Shown one piece after another: positions 44,664 to 52,674 of a stretch of 64,000 bases of DNA (positions are counted from its first letter, which is position 1; each line of letters begins with the position of its first letter). Source of the stretch: an uncultured Pseudoxanthomonas sp. GTDB lineage: Bacteria; Pseudomonadota; Gammaproteobacteria; Xanthomonadales; Xanthomonadaceae. The stretch is from NCBI GenBank assembly GCA_946479745.1, contig CAMLGZ010000009.1, positions 1 through 64,000 on the forward strand. Direction: 5' to 3'. The notes below the pieces were generated by a model. That model saw only the letters and a list, made by a program, of their open reading frames with translations. It was not told the DNA's origin and did not search any database. The position numbers and the translations under genes were made by a program.

Positions 44664-45182
44664 ATGCCACCTCTGGATTCGGGGCTACCTTACTCAATGC
44701 CGGCATCGACTCTTGCCGGCAACCTGCCCAACCCTGGCGGTGTTTCACTGATCACTCATGTTCCGCATTCCGCAGCCGCTCTGGCATGCGCCAGCCGATC
44801 TTGTCCTTGTTGCAACCAAGCCTAATACAAACCCGATCGCGAAATTCCAACCTGCCATGAACTCCTTGTCGCGGCAGAATACACGCCGCAAAACGGAGCA
44901 CCACCCTAAATGATGCCGTTGCGAAGGCGCCGTGAAAGCGCCGAACGGCGCAACGCTGCAGTTCATTTTCGCCGTTGGTTTGTGAACTCTTGCCTCAATA
45001 CGCGGCTTTTTCCGGCAGTAGCTCACATAGGACATGAGGCATCGATACGGCAAACACCGGCCTGGGGCGGATCGCCGCACAGGAGAGACGTGTCGCCCGG
45101 GGGCGCGGGAGATCGCTTGCCTTGCGGACAGGAAAACGGGAACGGCGACTTCGGTAGACGCCGCCCCCGCTCCCCTGTTCGC
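44664..45182 (-). promoter_or_regulatory. gumB upstream region
   Basis: 519 bp without a supported gene; the ORFs in it have no recognisable content. It must hold the main gum promoter. An inverted repeat TGCCGGC-N10-GCCGGCA (about 44699-44722) sits 40-60 bp before the gumB start and could be an operator or a leader hairpin. The tRNA and pheST/ihfA genes that precede gumB in Xanthomonas are not here. Confidence 0.4.
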
Positions 45183-47000
45183 TCAGACCTTGAAGTCATC
45201 GAAGGCGATCCTGCCCTCCGATACCTCCATCCGCTGCAGAAGTTGCCGTGTCGCGACCAGCATCGGCGGAGGTCCGCAGAGATAGAAATCACAGGCATGA
45301 AGATTGGGGTGATCGCGCAGCAAGGCGTCGTGCGCCACCTCATGAACGAGACCTTTGAGCAAGCCGGCACCGCATTCTGCTTCTTCCGACAAAACCAGGT
45401 GCCAGCTGAAATTGGCGTACTTCGCGGCCAAAGCCGACATCTCATCGACGTATGGAGCTTCCCGAAGGTTGCGGGCGCCATACCAGTAGTGGACGCGTTC
45501 CTTGGCTCCGCCTTCCAGGCAAGCATGAATCATCGAACGCAATGGCGCCATACCGGCGCCGCCACCAATGAAGACCTTCTCGTTGCCGCCCGGCTTTATG
45601 GCGAAATCGCCGAACGGACCGCTATAGCGAACGCGATCCCCCGGCTTGAGGCTATACAGATAGGTGGACCCTTTGCCGGGCGGATGGCGCTTGCGGTTCT
45701 GCCTACCGGGGCTGAATCGGGCCAGCAGATTCAATCGCCCTCCCGTTTTTTCTATCGGCAAGGAGAGCGAGTACGAACGGCGCACTGCCTCTTTGTTGGA
45801 TAGCGTGTCCGGCAGGTCGAGTTCGGCCCAGTCGCCCTTATGGTGCTCGGGATGCACGATGTTCTGCCGCGCCATCGAATAGTCCGGGATATGGATCTGT
45901 AGGTAAGCCCCCGGCTGATAGTAGGAACCCGGAGCGGCATCCGGCTTGAGCACGATCTCGCGCAAGAAAGGAGTTATCGCCACTGCGCTCTCGACGGTAG
46001 CTTCATGCTCCGTCCAAAGACCGGCGCCTCCGATGACTTCCACCTGCAGATCCTGGTCCACGACCAGATTGCAGGCCAACCGGTAACCCATTTTCACCTT
46101 GCTTTCCGACAGGTGCTCGCGGTCGGCGCTGGTCGGGGCCGGTGCCTTGCCTCTGAAACGGACCTCGCACAGTCCGCAGCTCTGCCCTCCTCCGCAATTG
46201 GACGGCAATTGCAGTCCGTTGCGGGCAAGCGCGACGAATACGGTGTCGCCCGCCGGGGCGTCCAGCGTGCGTAGTGCAGATCCGTCCGGGGAGAACACCG
46301 CCAACTCCCGGGTACCTCTCCATCGCCCAGGTATGAATTCGTTGATGCGGAAACTGGTGACGAGGAGCCAGATTCCGGTCAACGCCAACCATAATCCTCC
46401 GATAGCCGCGGTTATCACCAGCGGATTGTTGAAGTTTTTCCGACCGGTGTAGTCCATGATGTGGAGCATCCAGAACACATCGAACAATCGCCATGTGCGA
46501 TTGCGGTGTTCAAGCACTTCTCCCGTCTCTGCGGACAGGTAGACGGTAGTGTCTTCCGCGTCCCGGAAATCCACCCGCCATAGCCGGCCTTCATGGCCGC
46601 GGACTTCCATCGTCCGCTCGAGCAATCGGGGCGGTTGTCCTTTACCGGGGCCGGTATAGGAAGCTTTGGCCAATCGCGAAGCGAGTGTAGCGTCGATGTC
46701 GATGGCCGCCCCGGTCAGCGCGTCGGACAGCCGGGTCTTTCGACCGTCGTACGCCTGGTACACGGGACGTTCCAGCAGCCAGGCGGAAGAGACGCGCTGC
46801 GCCTGGCCCCGACCGTCCACAAGAACGGCGCTCACCGACAACGCCTCGCTGGGCCAGGGACGCTGCTCGTCCGAATGGGCGCGGTATCTGTGGCCTTGCA
46901 CCCGGTCGTGGTCGAGCAAGCTCATCACCAGACCGCTGGACAACCACAGCACGAACTGCAGGCCGATCAGGAGCCCCACCCACTTATGGATCTTTCGCAT
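45183..47000 (-). CDS. PepSY membrane protein fused to NqrF-like NADH:2Fe-2S reductase
   Basis: A 605-aa fusion. The N-terminal half is a PepSY-associated TM protein: KIHKWVGLLIGLQFVLWLSSG, WMLHIMDY with conserved His, and a third helix GGLWLALTGIWLLVTSF. From about residue 260 a plant-type 2Fe-2S domain appears (LPSNCGGGQSCGLCEVRF and a later LACNL), then an FAD-binding FNR domain (RRSYSLSLP) and an NADH site (FIGGGAGMAPLRSMIHACL), all most like NqrF. This predicts electron flow from cytoplasmic NADH via FAD and 2Fe-2S to membrane-bound haem and a periplasmic metal. ATG at 47000 is preferred to GTG 47060; the upstream PepSY gene ends 9 bp before. The substrate is unknown: ferric-siderophore or Cu(II) reduction are options. 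Confidence 0.85.
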   Translation of the reverse strand: MRKIHKWVGLLIGLQFVLWLSSGLVMSLLDHDRVQGHRYRAHSDEQRPWPSEALSVSAVLVDGRGQAQRVSSAWLLERPVYQAYDGRKTRLSDALTGAAIDIDATLASRLAKASYTGPGKGQPPRLLERTMEVRGHEGRLWRVDFRDAEDTTVYLSAETGEVLEHRNRTWRLFDVFWMLHIMDYTGRKNFNNPLVITAAIGGLWLALTGIWLLVTSFRINEFIPGRWRGTRELAVFSPDGSALRTLDAPAGDTVFVALARNGLQLPSNCGGGQSCGLCEVRFRGKAPAPTSADREHLSESKVKMGYRLACNLVVDQDLQVEVIGGAGLWTEHEATVESAVAITPFLREIVLKPDAAPGSYYQPGAYLQIHIPDYSMARQNIVHPEHHKGDWAELDLPDTLSNKEAVRRSYSLSLPIEKTGGRLNLLARFSPGRQNRKRHPPGKGSTYLYSLKPGDRVRYSGPFGDFAIKPGGNEKVFIGGGAGMAPLRSMIHACLEGGAKERVHYWYGARNLREAPYVDEMSALAAKYANFSWHLVLSEEAECGAGLLKGLVHEVAHDALLRDHPNLHACDFYLCGPPPMLVATRQLLQRMEVSEGRIAFDDFKV

Positions 47001-47008
47001 CCAGGGCG

Positions 47009-47701
47009 TCACTGCCTGGCCCTCCGCTGGAAGCTGTAGAACAGCAGCCAGATTCCGCACAGCGCGAATACCAAACCGGTCGCCGCCGCTACACGCAGCA
47101 AGGTGTTGTTGACATCGCTGCGGTCCTCATAATCCATGATGTGGAACATCCAAAGAAAATCGAACCAGCGCCAGAGGCTATGCCGACGGGCCAACAGTTC
47201 TCCGGTATCGGGAGAAAAATAGAGCGTGGTGCGCCCGCGGTCAGCGAAGTGCACCGCCCACATGGGCACGGGCCGGGTCGCCACTTCTTGCGGGGCCTGG
47301 GTCACCCACTCCGCCCTGTCCACCTTGGCGTCGCCCTGATAAGTCGTTTTCGCCAGCGCGAGGGCTGTCGCTTCTTTTAGCGGGGAAATTTTCTCCCCGC
47401 TTGCCGCGTCTATAAGTAAAGTCTTCTCGCCCCGACGCACTTCATAGACTTCTCTCTCCAGCAACCGTTTGATTCGCAGGGACGTGATGCCGGGATATCT
47501 GACCGCCAGTTCGGCCTGCCCCAGACGCGATGCGCCCGGATCCAGCGGTTCGCTGTGCGTGTGCGCCAAATGATCGCCGTGAATGATGTCCAGCGATATG
47601 ACCGTCATATAGACGCCACTGATCATCCACAGCAGCGCCTGTACGCCGATGATCAGGCCGATCCATTTGTGGGCGCGACGCGCCCAGAATGCGGGTTTCA
47701 T
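47009..47701 (-). CDS. PepSY domain-containing membrane protein
   Basis: A 230-aa protein with the same architecture as the N-terminal half of its downstream neighbour: KWIGLIIGVQALLWMISGVYM as first helix, a periplasmic PepSY-like region (TTLYFSPDTGELLARR), WMFHIMDYEDRSDVN and a last helix LVFALCGIWLLFYSF. The two proteins look like tandem duplicates, one with and one without the reductase part. PepSY-TM proteins such as FoxB and PiuB are inner-membrane reductases for ferric siderophores. It lies 74 bp after the receptor gene in the same direction. Confidence 0.85.
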   Translation of the reverse strand: MKPAFWARRAHKWIGLIIGVQALLWMISGVYMTVISLDIIHGDHLAHTHSEPLDPGASRLGQAELAVRYPGITSLRIKRLLEREVYEVRRGEKTLLIDAASGEKISPLKEATALALAKTTYQGDAKVDRAEWVTQAPQEVATRPVPMWAVHFADRGRTTLYFSPDTGELLARRHSLWRWFDFLWMFHIMDYEDRSDVNNTLLRVAAATGLVFALCGIWLLFYSFQRRARQ

Positions 47702-47775
47702 TGAATTGTTCCTAGCCGGATTTGCCGCCGCCTCTTCCCCACCCCGCCGGATTCGACCGGCGGGGCGGACCTTGC

Positions 47776-50490
47776 TTACCAGTGATAGCCGACGCGGGCG
47801 TACCAGCGACGACCCAGCAGGTCGTACGTCATCGTGTCCGTATTGGCGTCGGTATAGCTTTGGATGAACGGGGCTCTCTTGTCGTAGAGATTATCGATTC
47901 CCAAAGCGACATCGAACGACTTGGCGGGCGAATATTTGAGTTGCACGTTGTGGTACGTCACGCTAGGCGCGTGGTCGCCGATATCGCCCGGCGCAGCATT
48001 GATGTCGTCGGCCGAGCCGATGTACTGCATGCTGTAGGAACCCGACCAGGCTTCCCGCTTCATCGTCAGCGACGTATACGCGCGCCACTTCGCGTAGCTC
48101 CCCCGTCCGCCCGTGATCTTGCCTGCGTACTCGATCACGTCCGCCCCGGGGAATGGCCGCACGTCATAGCGATCCAGATAGGAAACATCCAGCGATACGG
48201 TCGTCCCGAAGTCCGCGACTTCGAACTCGTACAGCCCGCCAAGATCGATGCCGGTGACGCGTTCATCGGCGGCGTTGACCGGCTGGGACGAAAGGAAATC
48301 CACTTCGCCGGTAACCGGATTCCTGGTGAAGTTGGAGGCGTCGCAGAACGGATGGGCCAGGCCCGGCGTGTTGTAGCAGATGGCCAGCTTGGTCGAACCG
48401 TCGATGCGCTGGATGGCGTTTTCGATCTTGATGTCGAAGTAATCCACCGTCAGCGTAAGGCCCGGCACGAATCCTGGCGTCCATACCGCGCCTACCGTGA
48501 AGGAATTGGCGTCCTCCGGCTCAAGCTCCGGATTGCCGCCGGCGGTGGTGAGGATGGTATTGCCTGGCTGTACGTAACCGGCCGGTACGCCATAAGCCTG
48601 ACAATTCTGCCGCACCACCGAGTCGGTCGGCAGAGCACTCCAGCCGCTGCAGGGGTCGGTAGTGGTGAGGTTGCCTTCGGCGATGCCTCCGAACAGTTCC
48701 GGGATGTTCGGGATGCGGAAAGCGGTGGCGTAGTTCGCGCGCACTTTCAGCGATGGAACCACCTGCCAGTCGAGACCGACTTTGTAATTGATGTCCTCAC
48801 CGAACAGGTCGTAGTCCGAATAGCGCACAGCCGCATTCAAGGTCAACGACTCGGCGATGACGCTGTCCTGGAGCAACGGCACCGCGAACTCGGCGAATAC
48901 TTCCTTGGCCGTGTACTCGCCCGCAATCGGGTCCTGTTGATTGGTATTTGCGCTTCCCAGCACGGTCAACGGATCCGGATCGCGCCAGCCGCGTTCTTTG
49001 CGAACCTCAACGCCCGAAGCGAAACCGACCCATCCGGCAGGCAGCTCGAACAGTTGGCCGCTTAGGTTGGCGGTGAAACTCTTCTGATCGTTGCCGCCAT
49101 TGTCGCGCGTCGTATACAGGATGTAGTCCAGCACCTCCTGCGTGATGTCTCCGTAGCCCAGGTAGTCGGCACAAGGAATGGCTGCTCCCGGGGCGTTGCT
49201 GCAGAGCGCGGTATCGAGAGTCTGATCCACCCTGTCGAGATTGGCGACCTTGGTGGAACCGTCCACACCGGTATTGCGCCCCCAATTGATGGCGGCCGAC
49301 CAATCCCAGCCCACGCCGAATCGGCCCTCCAGCCCGATCACCGCGCGGAAGGTATCGGTCTCCTGGTAGAACTCGCGCGGACCGGCTTCTTGCAGGCGGC
49401 GTCGCTGCAACAGCAGATCCTGTCCAGTCGGGTTGGTCGGGTGGTCCGCTGCGATATTGATGGGACGGTACACGCCCAGGCTGCCAGGGGTCGCCAGCTG
49501 ATCGGATTGGCGGTTGGTGAACATCAGTTCGGTGAACAACTTGACGTCTTCGCTGAGCGAGGTATCGCCGAACAGGCTGAAGCTCAAGCGCTTGATCGGG
49601 TTGACCGCATTAAGATAGGGGTTGCCGTTGTAGTTGTGTTTCGCAGCCGAGTACGGTTCGTAGAAATCGCCGTCTCCATTGGGATCCTGATTGAAGTTGA
49701 CGCGGCTGCCGTCCGCCAGCAACGCACGTCCGCCAATCGTCGCCGAGCTGCCGACGCACTCCAGCCTTCCATTCACTTCGCCGAGGCCGCAGGGCGCGCG
49801 CGAGGCCATGTTGACGGTTCCGCCTTCGGAGTAACTGAGGCCCGCCATCAACGAGCCGCGGTCGCTGGTCGTTCCCCAGGCCAGGTCGAAGGAGCTCTCT
49901 TCGCCATCGCCTTCGAAAGTCTGTCCGTAGCGCACGCTGGCCTCGGCCCCGTCGAATCCCTTCTTGGTGATGATGTTGACGACGCCGGCGACCGCGTCTG
50001 CGCCATAGATGGCCGAAGCGCCGTCCTTCAGCACTTCGATGCGCTCGATCAGCGCTACCGGAATGACATTCAAGTCGACCGAACTGTTGGCGCCCGTACC
50101 GCCGTTCACCATGCGGCGACCGTTGAGCAGCACCAAGGTCCGGTTGATACCGAGCCCGCGCAGATTGACCTGCGTCGTGCCGTAGCCGTTTTCCGCCCAG
50201 TAGGCATTGGTCTGACTGCCGGCGAAACCCGCCGATGCAGGTAACCGCTGCAACAGAGTTTCCACCGAAGTGGCGCCGGAACGTTCGATAGCCTCCGCAT
50301 CGACCACCGTTACCGGGCCTACGCCGGAAATCTGCAGCCGCTTGATGTGGCTACCGGTGACTTGGACCGTATCCAGGGTCTTGGCTTCATCTTCCGTGGA
50401 AGTGGTTTCCTGGGCCTGCGCCGAGCCGGCGAAACCGGCGCACAGCAGCACGCCAACGGCCGCCGCCAGCGGATTGCGTTTGAAAGACAT
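47776..50490 (-). CDS. TonB-dependent outer-membrane receptor
   Basis: A 904-aa receptor. It has a signal peptide (AAAVGVLLCAGFAGSAQA), a TonB-box-like segment after it (TLDTVQVTGSHI), a plug domain (VETLLQRLP, VNLRGLGINRTLVLLNGRRM, SAIYGADAVAGVVNIITKKG) and a 22-strand barrel ending in aromatic-terminated RRWYARVGYHW. GGGGAGAG lies 6 bp before ATG 50490. The ligand is unknown. The copL gene upstream and two PepSY genes downstream suggest copper or an iron chelate. The 118-bp spacer to copL carries an intrinsic terminator, so expression may depend on read-through or on a separate promoter. Confidence 0.9.
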   Translation of the reverse strand: MSFKRNPLAAAVGVLLCAGFAGSAQAQETTSTEDEAKTLDTVQVTGSHIKRLQISGVGPVTVVDAEAIERSGATSVETLLQRLPASAGFAGSQTNAYWAENGYGTTQVNLRGLGINRTLVLLNGRRMVNGGTGANSSVDLNVIPVALIERIEVLKDGASAIYGADAVAGVVNIITKKGFDGAEASVRYGQTFEGDGEESSFDLAWGTTSDRGSLMAGLSYSEGGTVNMASRAPCGLGEVNGRLECVGSSATIGGRALLADGSRVNFNQDPNGDGDFYEPYSAAKHNYNGNPYLNAVNPIKRLSFSLFGDTSLSEDVKLFTELMFTNRQSDQLATPGSLGVYRPINIAADHPTNPTGQDLLLQRRRLQEAGPREFYQETDTFRAVIGLEGRFGVGWDWSAAINWGRNTGVDGSTKVANLDRVDQTLDTALCSNAPGAAIPCADYLGYGDITQEVLDYILYTTRDNGGNDQKSFTANLSGQLFELPAGWVGFASGVEVRKERGWRDPDPLTVLGSANTNQQDPIAGEYTAKEVFAEFAVPLLQDSVIAESLTLNAAVRYSDYDLFGEDINYKVGLDWQVVPSLKVRANYATAFRIPNIPELFGGIAEGNLTTTDPCSGWSALPTDSVVRQNCQAYGVPAGYVQPGNTILTTAGGNPELEPEDANSFTVGAVWTPGFVPGLTLTVDYFDIKIENAIQRIDGSTKLAICYNTPGLAHPFCDASNFTRNPVTGEVDFLSSQPVNAADERVTGIDLGGLYEFEVADFGTTVSLDVSYLDRYDVRPFPGADVIEYAGKITGGRGSYAKWRAYTSLTMKREAWSGSYSMQYIGSADDINAAPGDIGDHAPSVTYHNVQLKYSPAKSFDVALGIDNLYDKRAPFIQSYTDANTDTMTYDLLGRRWYARVGYHW

Positions 50491-50576
50491 GGGTTCTCTC
50501 CCCGATTGGGTTTGACTTGTTCAGGTTGAGTCCTGACGCCGAAGGCTCGCAGAGCTGGAGACGAACACAGGACAGC

Positions 50577-50600
50577 AAAAACATCGCCTTTGCGGCGATG
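50577..50600 (-). terminator. Intrinsic terminator between copL and the TonB receptor
   Basis: On the minus strand CATCGCCGCAAAGGCGATG (7-bp perfect stem, 5-base loop) is followed directly by TTTTT. It begins 9 bp after the copL stop and lies 87 bp before the receptor start, within an apparently co-directional operon. It therefore either ends copL transcription or works as an attenuator. Confidence 0.8.
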
Positions 50601-50608
50601 GAACAAGC

Positions 50609-51016
50609 TCAGTGGATCGGAGGTCGGAACAGCCGGGATATTTGCGCGGGGACGACCGGCAAAAGCCGCTGCGCCGGGTGAACCGACGTCAGCGCATGTT
50701 GAGCCGCGAACAGCGGCGCGGTACGGCCGGGGTGGAACGTGAGCATGCAGCCGCATGCGCAAGAGGCATCGCTGCCGCAATCGCAGTCTTCGTGCTGATC
50801 CTGACCCGATGCGGGCGCGGTCGGTGCGGAAACCGATGTCTTGTCGTGGCTGTCGTTGGTGTCGCAATCCGATTTCGATTTCGCTCCGGCATTCGCATGG
50901 TCCGCCTGCGAAGCTCGATTCACTGCCATCCGCGTCGCGGCCCACGCGCCCGTAGTTGCGTCGGCGCAGAGCACGACGATCAGGAAAATTCGCAGTAGAA
51001 GGCGAATCGAAGGCAT
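50609..51016 (-). CDS. copL: CopL-family metal-binding regulatory protein
   Basis: A 135-aa exported protein with a signal peptide (LLLRIFLIVVLCADATTGAWA), a hydrophilic Asp/His/Ser region and a cysteine cluster CDCGSDASCACGC followed by TFHPGRTAPLF. Such small Cys/His-rich proteins precede copAB in xanthomonads and are needed for copper-induced expression. ATG at 51016 fits the signal peptide; the Shine-Dalgarno is weak. Here the next gene is a TonB-dependent receptor rather than copA, an unusual setting. Identification is by composition, size and the cysteine block, since the family is poorly conserved. Confidence 0.72.
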   Translation of the reverse strand: MPSIRLLLRIFLIVVLCADATTGAWAATRMAVNRASQADHANAGAKSKSDCDTNDSHDKTSVSAPTAPASGQDQHEDCDCGSDASCACGCMLTFHPGRTAPLFAAQHALTSVHPAQRLLPVVPAQISRLFRPPIH

Positions 51017-51118
51017 TAGCGGAAGGCAAGCCAGGCTGTCTATATCACAGCAATAACATGTGGTTAAAAGCGTTGTCAACATTTTTTGTGCGCCACAGCA
51101 TCGAAGACGTTGACAGCA
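51017..51118 (-). promoter_or_regulatory. Probable copL promoter
   Basis: On the minus strand a perfect -35 box TTGACA (51079 to 51074) is followed, 15-17 bp on, by the A/T-rich TGTTATTG as a possible -10. It lies about 60 bp before the copL start. The spacer to the decayed hutC gene is also rich in A/T. Confidence 0.45.
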
Positions 51119-51132
51119 GTTGTATAGACATG
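51119..51132 (+). promoter_or_regulatory. HutC-type operator
   Basis: GTTGTATAGACATG matches the hut operator CTTGTATATACAAG at 11 of 14 positions. It lies just before the hutC-like remnant, as expected for an autoregulated repressor. Confidence 0.45.
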
Positions 51133-51141
51133 CGGCGCTGA

Positions 51142-51565
51142 GAAAATGGCCCGCCCAAGGCGCATTACCTCAAGTTCAAGCAGTACATCCTTCGTTGCAT
51201 CACCAATGGCGATTGGCCGCCGATAAGCCGCATATCCGGCGAGAACGACTTCAGAAGTTCGGCGTCTCACGCGTGACGTTCGATCGCGCACTGCGCGAGC
51301 TCGACGACTCCGGTGTGTTGTCCAGAGTCCAGGGAATGGGTACTCTCGTCGCCAGGCCGAATGCGGAATTCGCCTTGTTCTCGGTTCGAAACATCGGCGA
51401 TGCGTGGGCACTCAACTCGAATTCGCAGAAAGCGATCCCATTCTCGTTCCGACCCGGCGAAGCTGGTCGCGCGGACACGTGGCCAGCTACATTCGTCTTA
51501 CCTGTCCCGCCTCGCGTTACCGCTTTGTGGGTTCGTTCCAGGTAGGCGGCTCGCCTGCCCCATAG
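51142..51565 (+). pseudogene. Remnant of a HutC-type GntR regulator
   Basis: Three pieces of a HutC (histidine utilisation repressor) protein occur in order but in broken frames. AHYLKFKQYILRCITNGDWPP is the start of the winged helix. KFGVSRVTFDRALREL and GVLSRVQGMGTLVARP follow in another frame. ASYIRLTCPASRYRFVGSF is the very C-terminus, reached after loss of most of the ligand-binding domain. No start codon is in frame with the first piece. At least one frameshift and one large internal deletion are needed, so it is not functional. No other hut genes are visible in the window. Confidence 0.75.
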
Positions 51566-51761
51566 GAAACTCCAGGGAGACGCGGACGTCGGCCGCTGCG
51601 CCGGCGCACCGCGGTATCCACCATGGGAGGACCGTTATCCAGCATCCGAGACGCAAAGTATGGGGCGCCTGATAACCGATGGGCGACTCGATGCGTTCCT
51701 GCAACTGCCTTCGGAAAACGCACTTTGACGCCGCAGGATTGGAGGCATCGCCTGATCTCCT

Positions 51762-52238
51762 CTATTCCCCATGTTGCAATTCCGATTTCATGAGCAGAAT
51801 TTCCGCCTGCTGAGATGAAACGATTTTCCCGCACAGCTGCACAAGCTCCGGCCTCTCCAGCTTGTTCTGCTCGCACATCAATACGGCGCCGGCATGGTGC
51901 GGGATCATGGACCTGAGGAACTGACTGTCCGAGATCGCGCTTTGCTGGCGGATGGCCAACCAGCACAGCGCCATGACCAGGACCGTGACGAATACGATCA
52001 CGACATTGAGCTTGGCATTGGGGTACATGCTGCGCATGAGGACCATTTCGATGATGACCATGGGCGCAGCCATCAGGCCAGCCATGTAAATCTGGTTGAA
52101 ATTGGCATAGACGTTGGAGAAGCGGTCCACCATGGCGTACATCAGGATATACATCGCCACGAATGAAAGTGCCGTCATCAAAAGCAGACGTCCGTAGTGC
52201 CCTTCCTTACCGCGTTGATCCTTGTGCATCGTTTCCAT
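51762..52238 (-). CDS. DUF305-type membrane protein
   Basis: A 158-aa protein with four membrane helices and a C-terminal DUF305-like segment, SDSQFLRSMIPHHAGAVLMCEQ, whose His-His pair is the family hallmark. DUF305 proteins are frequent in copper and silver resistance clusters and may bind metal at the periplasmic face; no activity is proven. GAGGT lies 7 bp before ATG 52238. It follows the EF-hand gene by 89 bp and is the last gene of the merR operon. Confidence 0.82.
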   Translation of the reverse strand: METMHKDQRGKEGHYGRLLLMTALSFVAMYILMYAMVDRFSNVYANFNQIYMAGLMAAPMVIIEMVLMRSMYPNAKLNVVIVFVTVLVMALCWLAIRQQSAISDSQFLRSMIPHHAGAVLMCEQNKLERPELVQLCGKIVSSQQAEILLMKSELQHGE

Positions 52239-52295
52239 AGATCACCTCGATTCGTGACGCGAGCGTGAGGTCGACTGGCAGAGCAATGAGAGAGC

Positions 52296-52315
52296 GTGAA
52301 AGACATTTCACGCCT
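52296..52315. other. Hairpin between EF-hand and DUF305 genes
   Basis: GCGTGAAAGACATTTCACGC forms an 8-bp perfect stem with a 4-base loop. It has no T-run. It may reduce read-through or protect the mRNA end of the EF-hand gene. Confidence 0.4.
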
Positions 52316-52327
52316 TCTCAAGAACGA

Positions 52328-52657
52328 TTACATACCGCTGGCTTTTGCGAGCTCGGCGGGGCTGAGGGCGCCATCCTTGTTTGTATCGAGCATGGCGAAG
52401 TGAGCCGCCTTGGGATGCTTGGCCATTTCTGCCTTTGAAATTTTCCCATCCTTGTTCACGTCAAGCTCGATAAAGGCGGCGTTGCCTTTTGCAGGTGACG
52501 TCTGGCCGTGGTCCATCTGCCCATGTGGCATCCCCATTTTTCCGTGGTCCATGGCCTGGGTACTGGCGGGCTTGTCGGTTTTCACGGGATCGGCTGCGAT
52601 TGCGCTGCCGATCGAGAACGACAACGAAATCAGAAGAATGGAACGCGCGTATTTCAT
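52328..52657 (-). CDS. EF-hand protein with Met/His-rich linker
   Basis: A 109-aa exported protein with signal peptide LLISLSFSIGSAIA, a linker with MDHGKMGMPHGQMDHG resembling Cu-binding MDHxxM repeats, and two EF-hand loops (DVNKDGKISKAE and DTNKDGALSPAE) with full calcium ligands. AAGGAG lies before ATG 52657. It follows the copper ATPase gene by 17 bp, so it is likely a periplasmic metal-binding partner of the export system. Its actual role is unknown. Confidence 0.85.
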   Translation of the reverse strand: MKYARSILLISLSFSIGSAIAADPVKTDKPASTQAMDHGKMGMPHGQMDHGQTSPAKGNAAFIELDVNKDGKISKAEMAKHPKAAHFAMLDTNKDGALSPAELAKASGM

Positions 52658-52674
52658 GCGGTGACTCCTTGGGG

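Noticed and set aside
44664..45182. A tRNA or pheST/ihfA remnant upstream of gumB, as in Xanthomonas
   Set aside because: No cloverleaf-like sequence or coding remnant was recognised.
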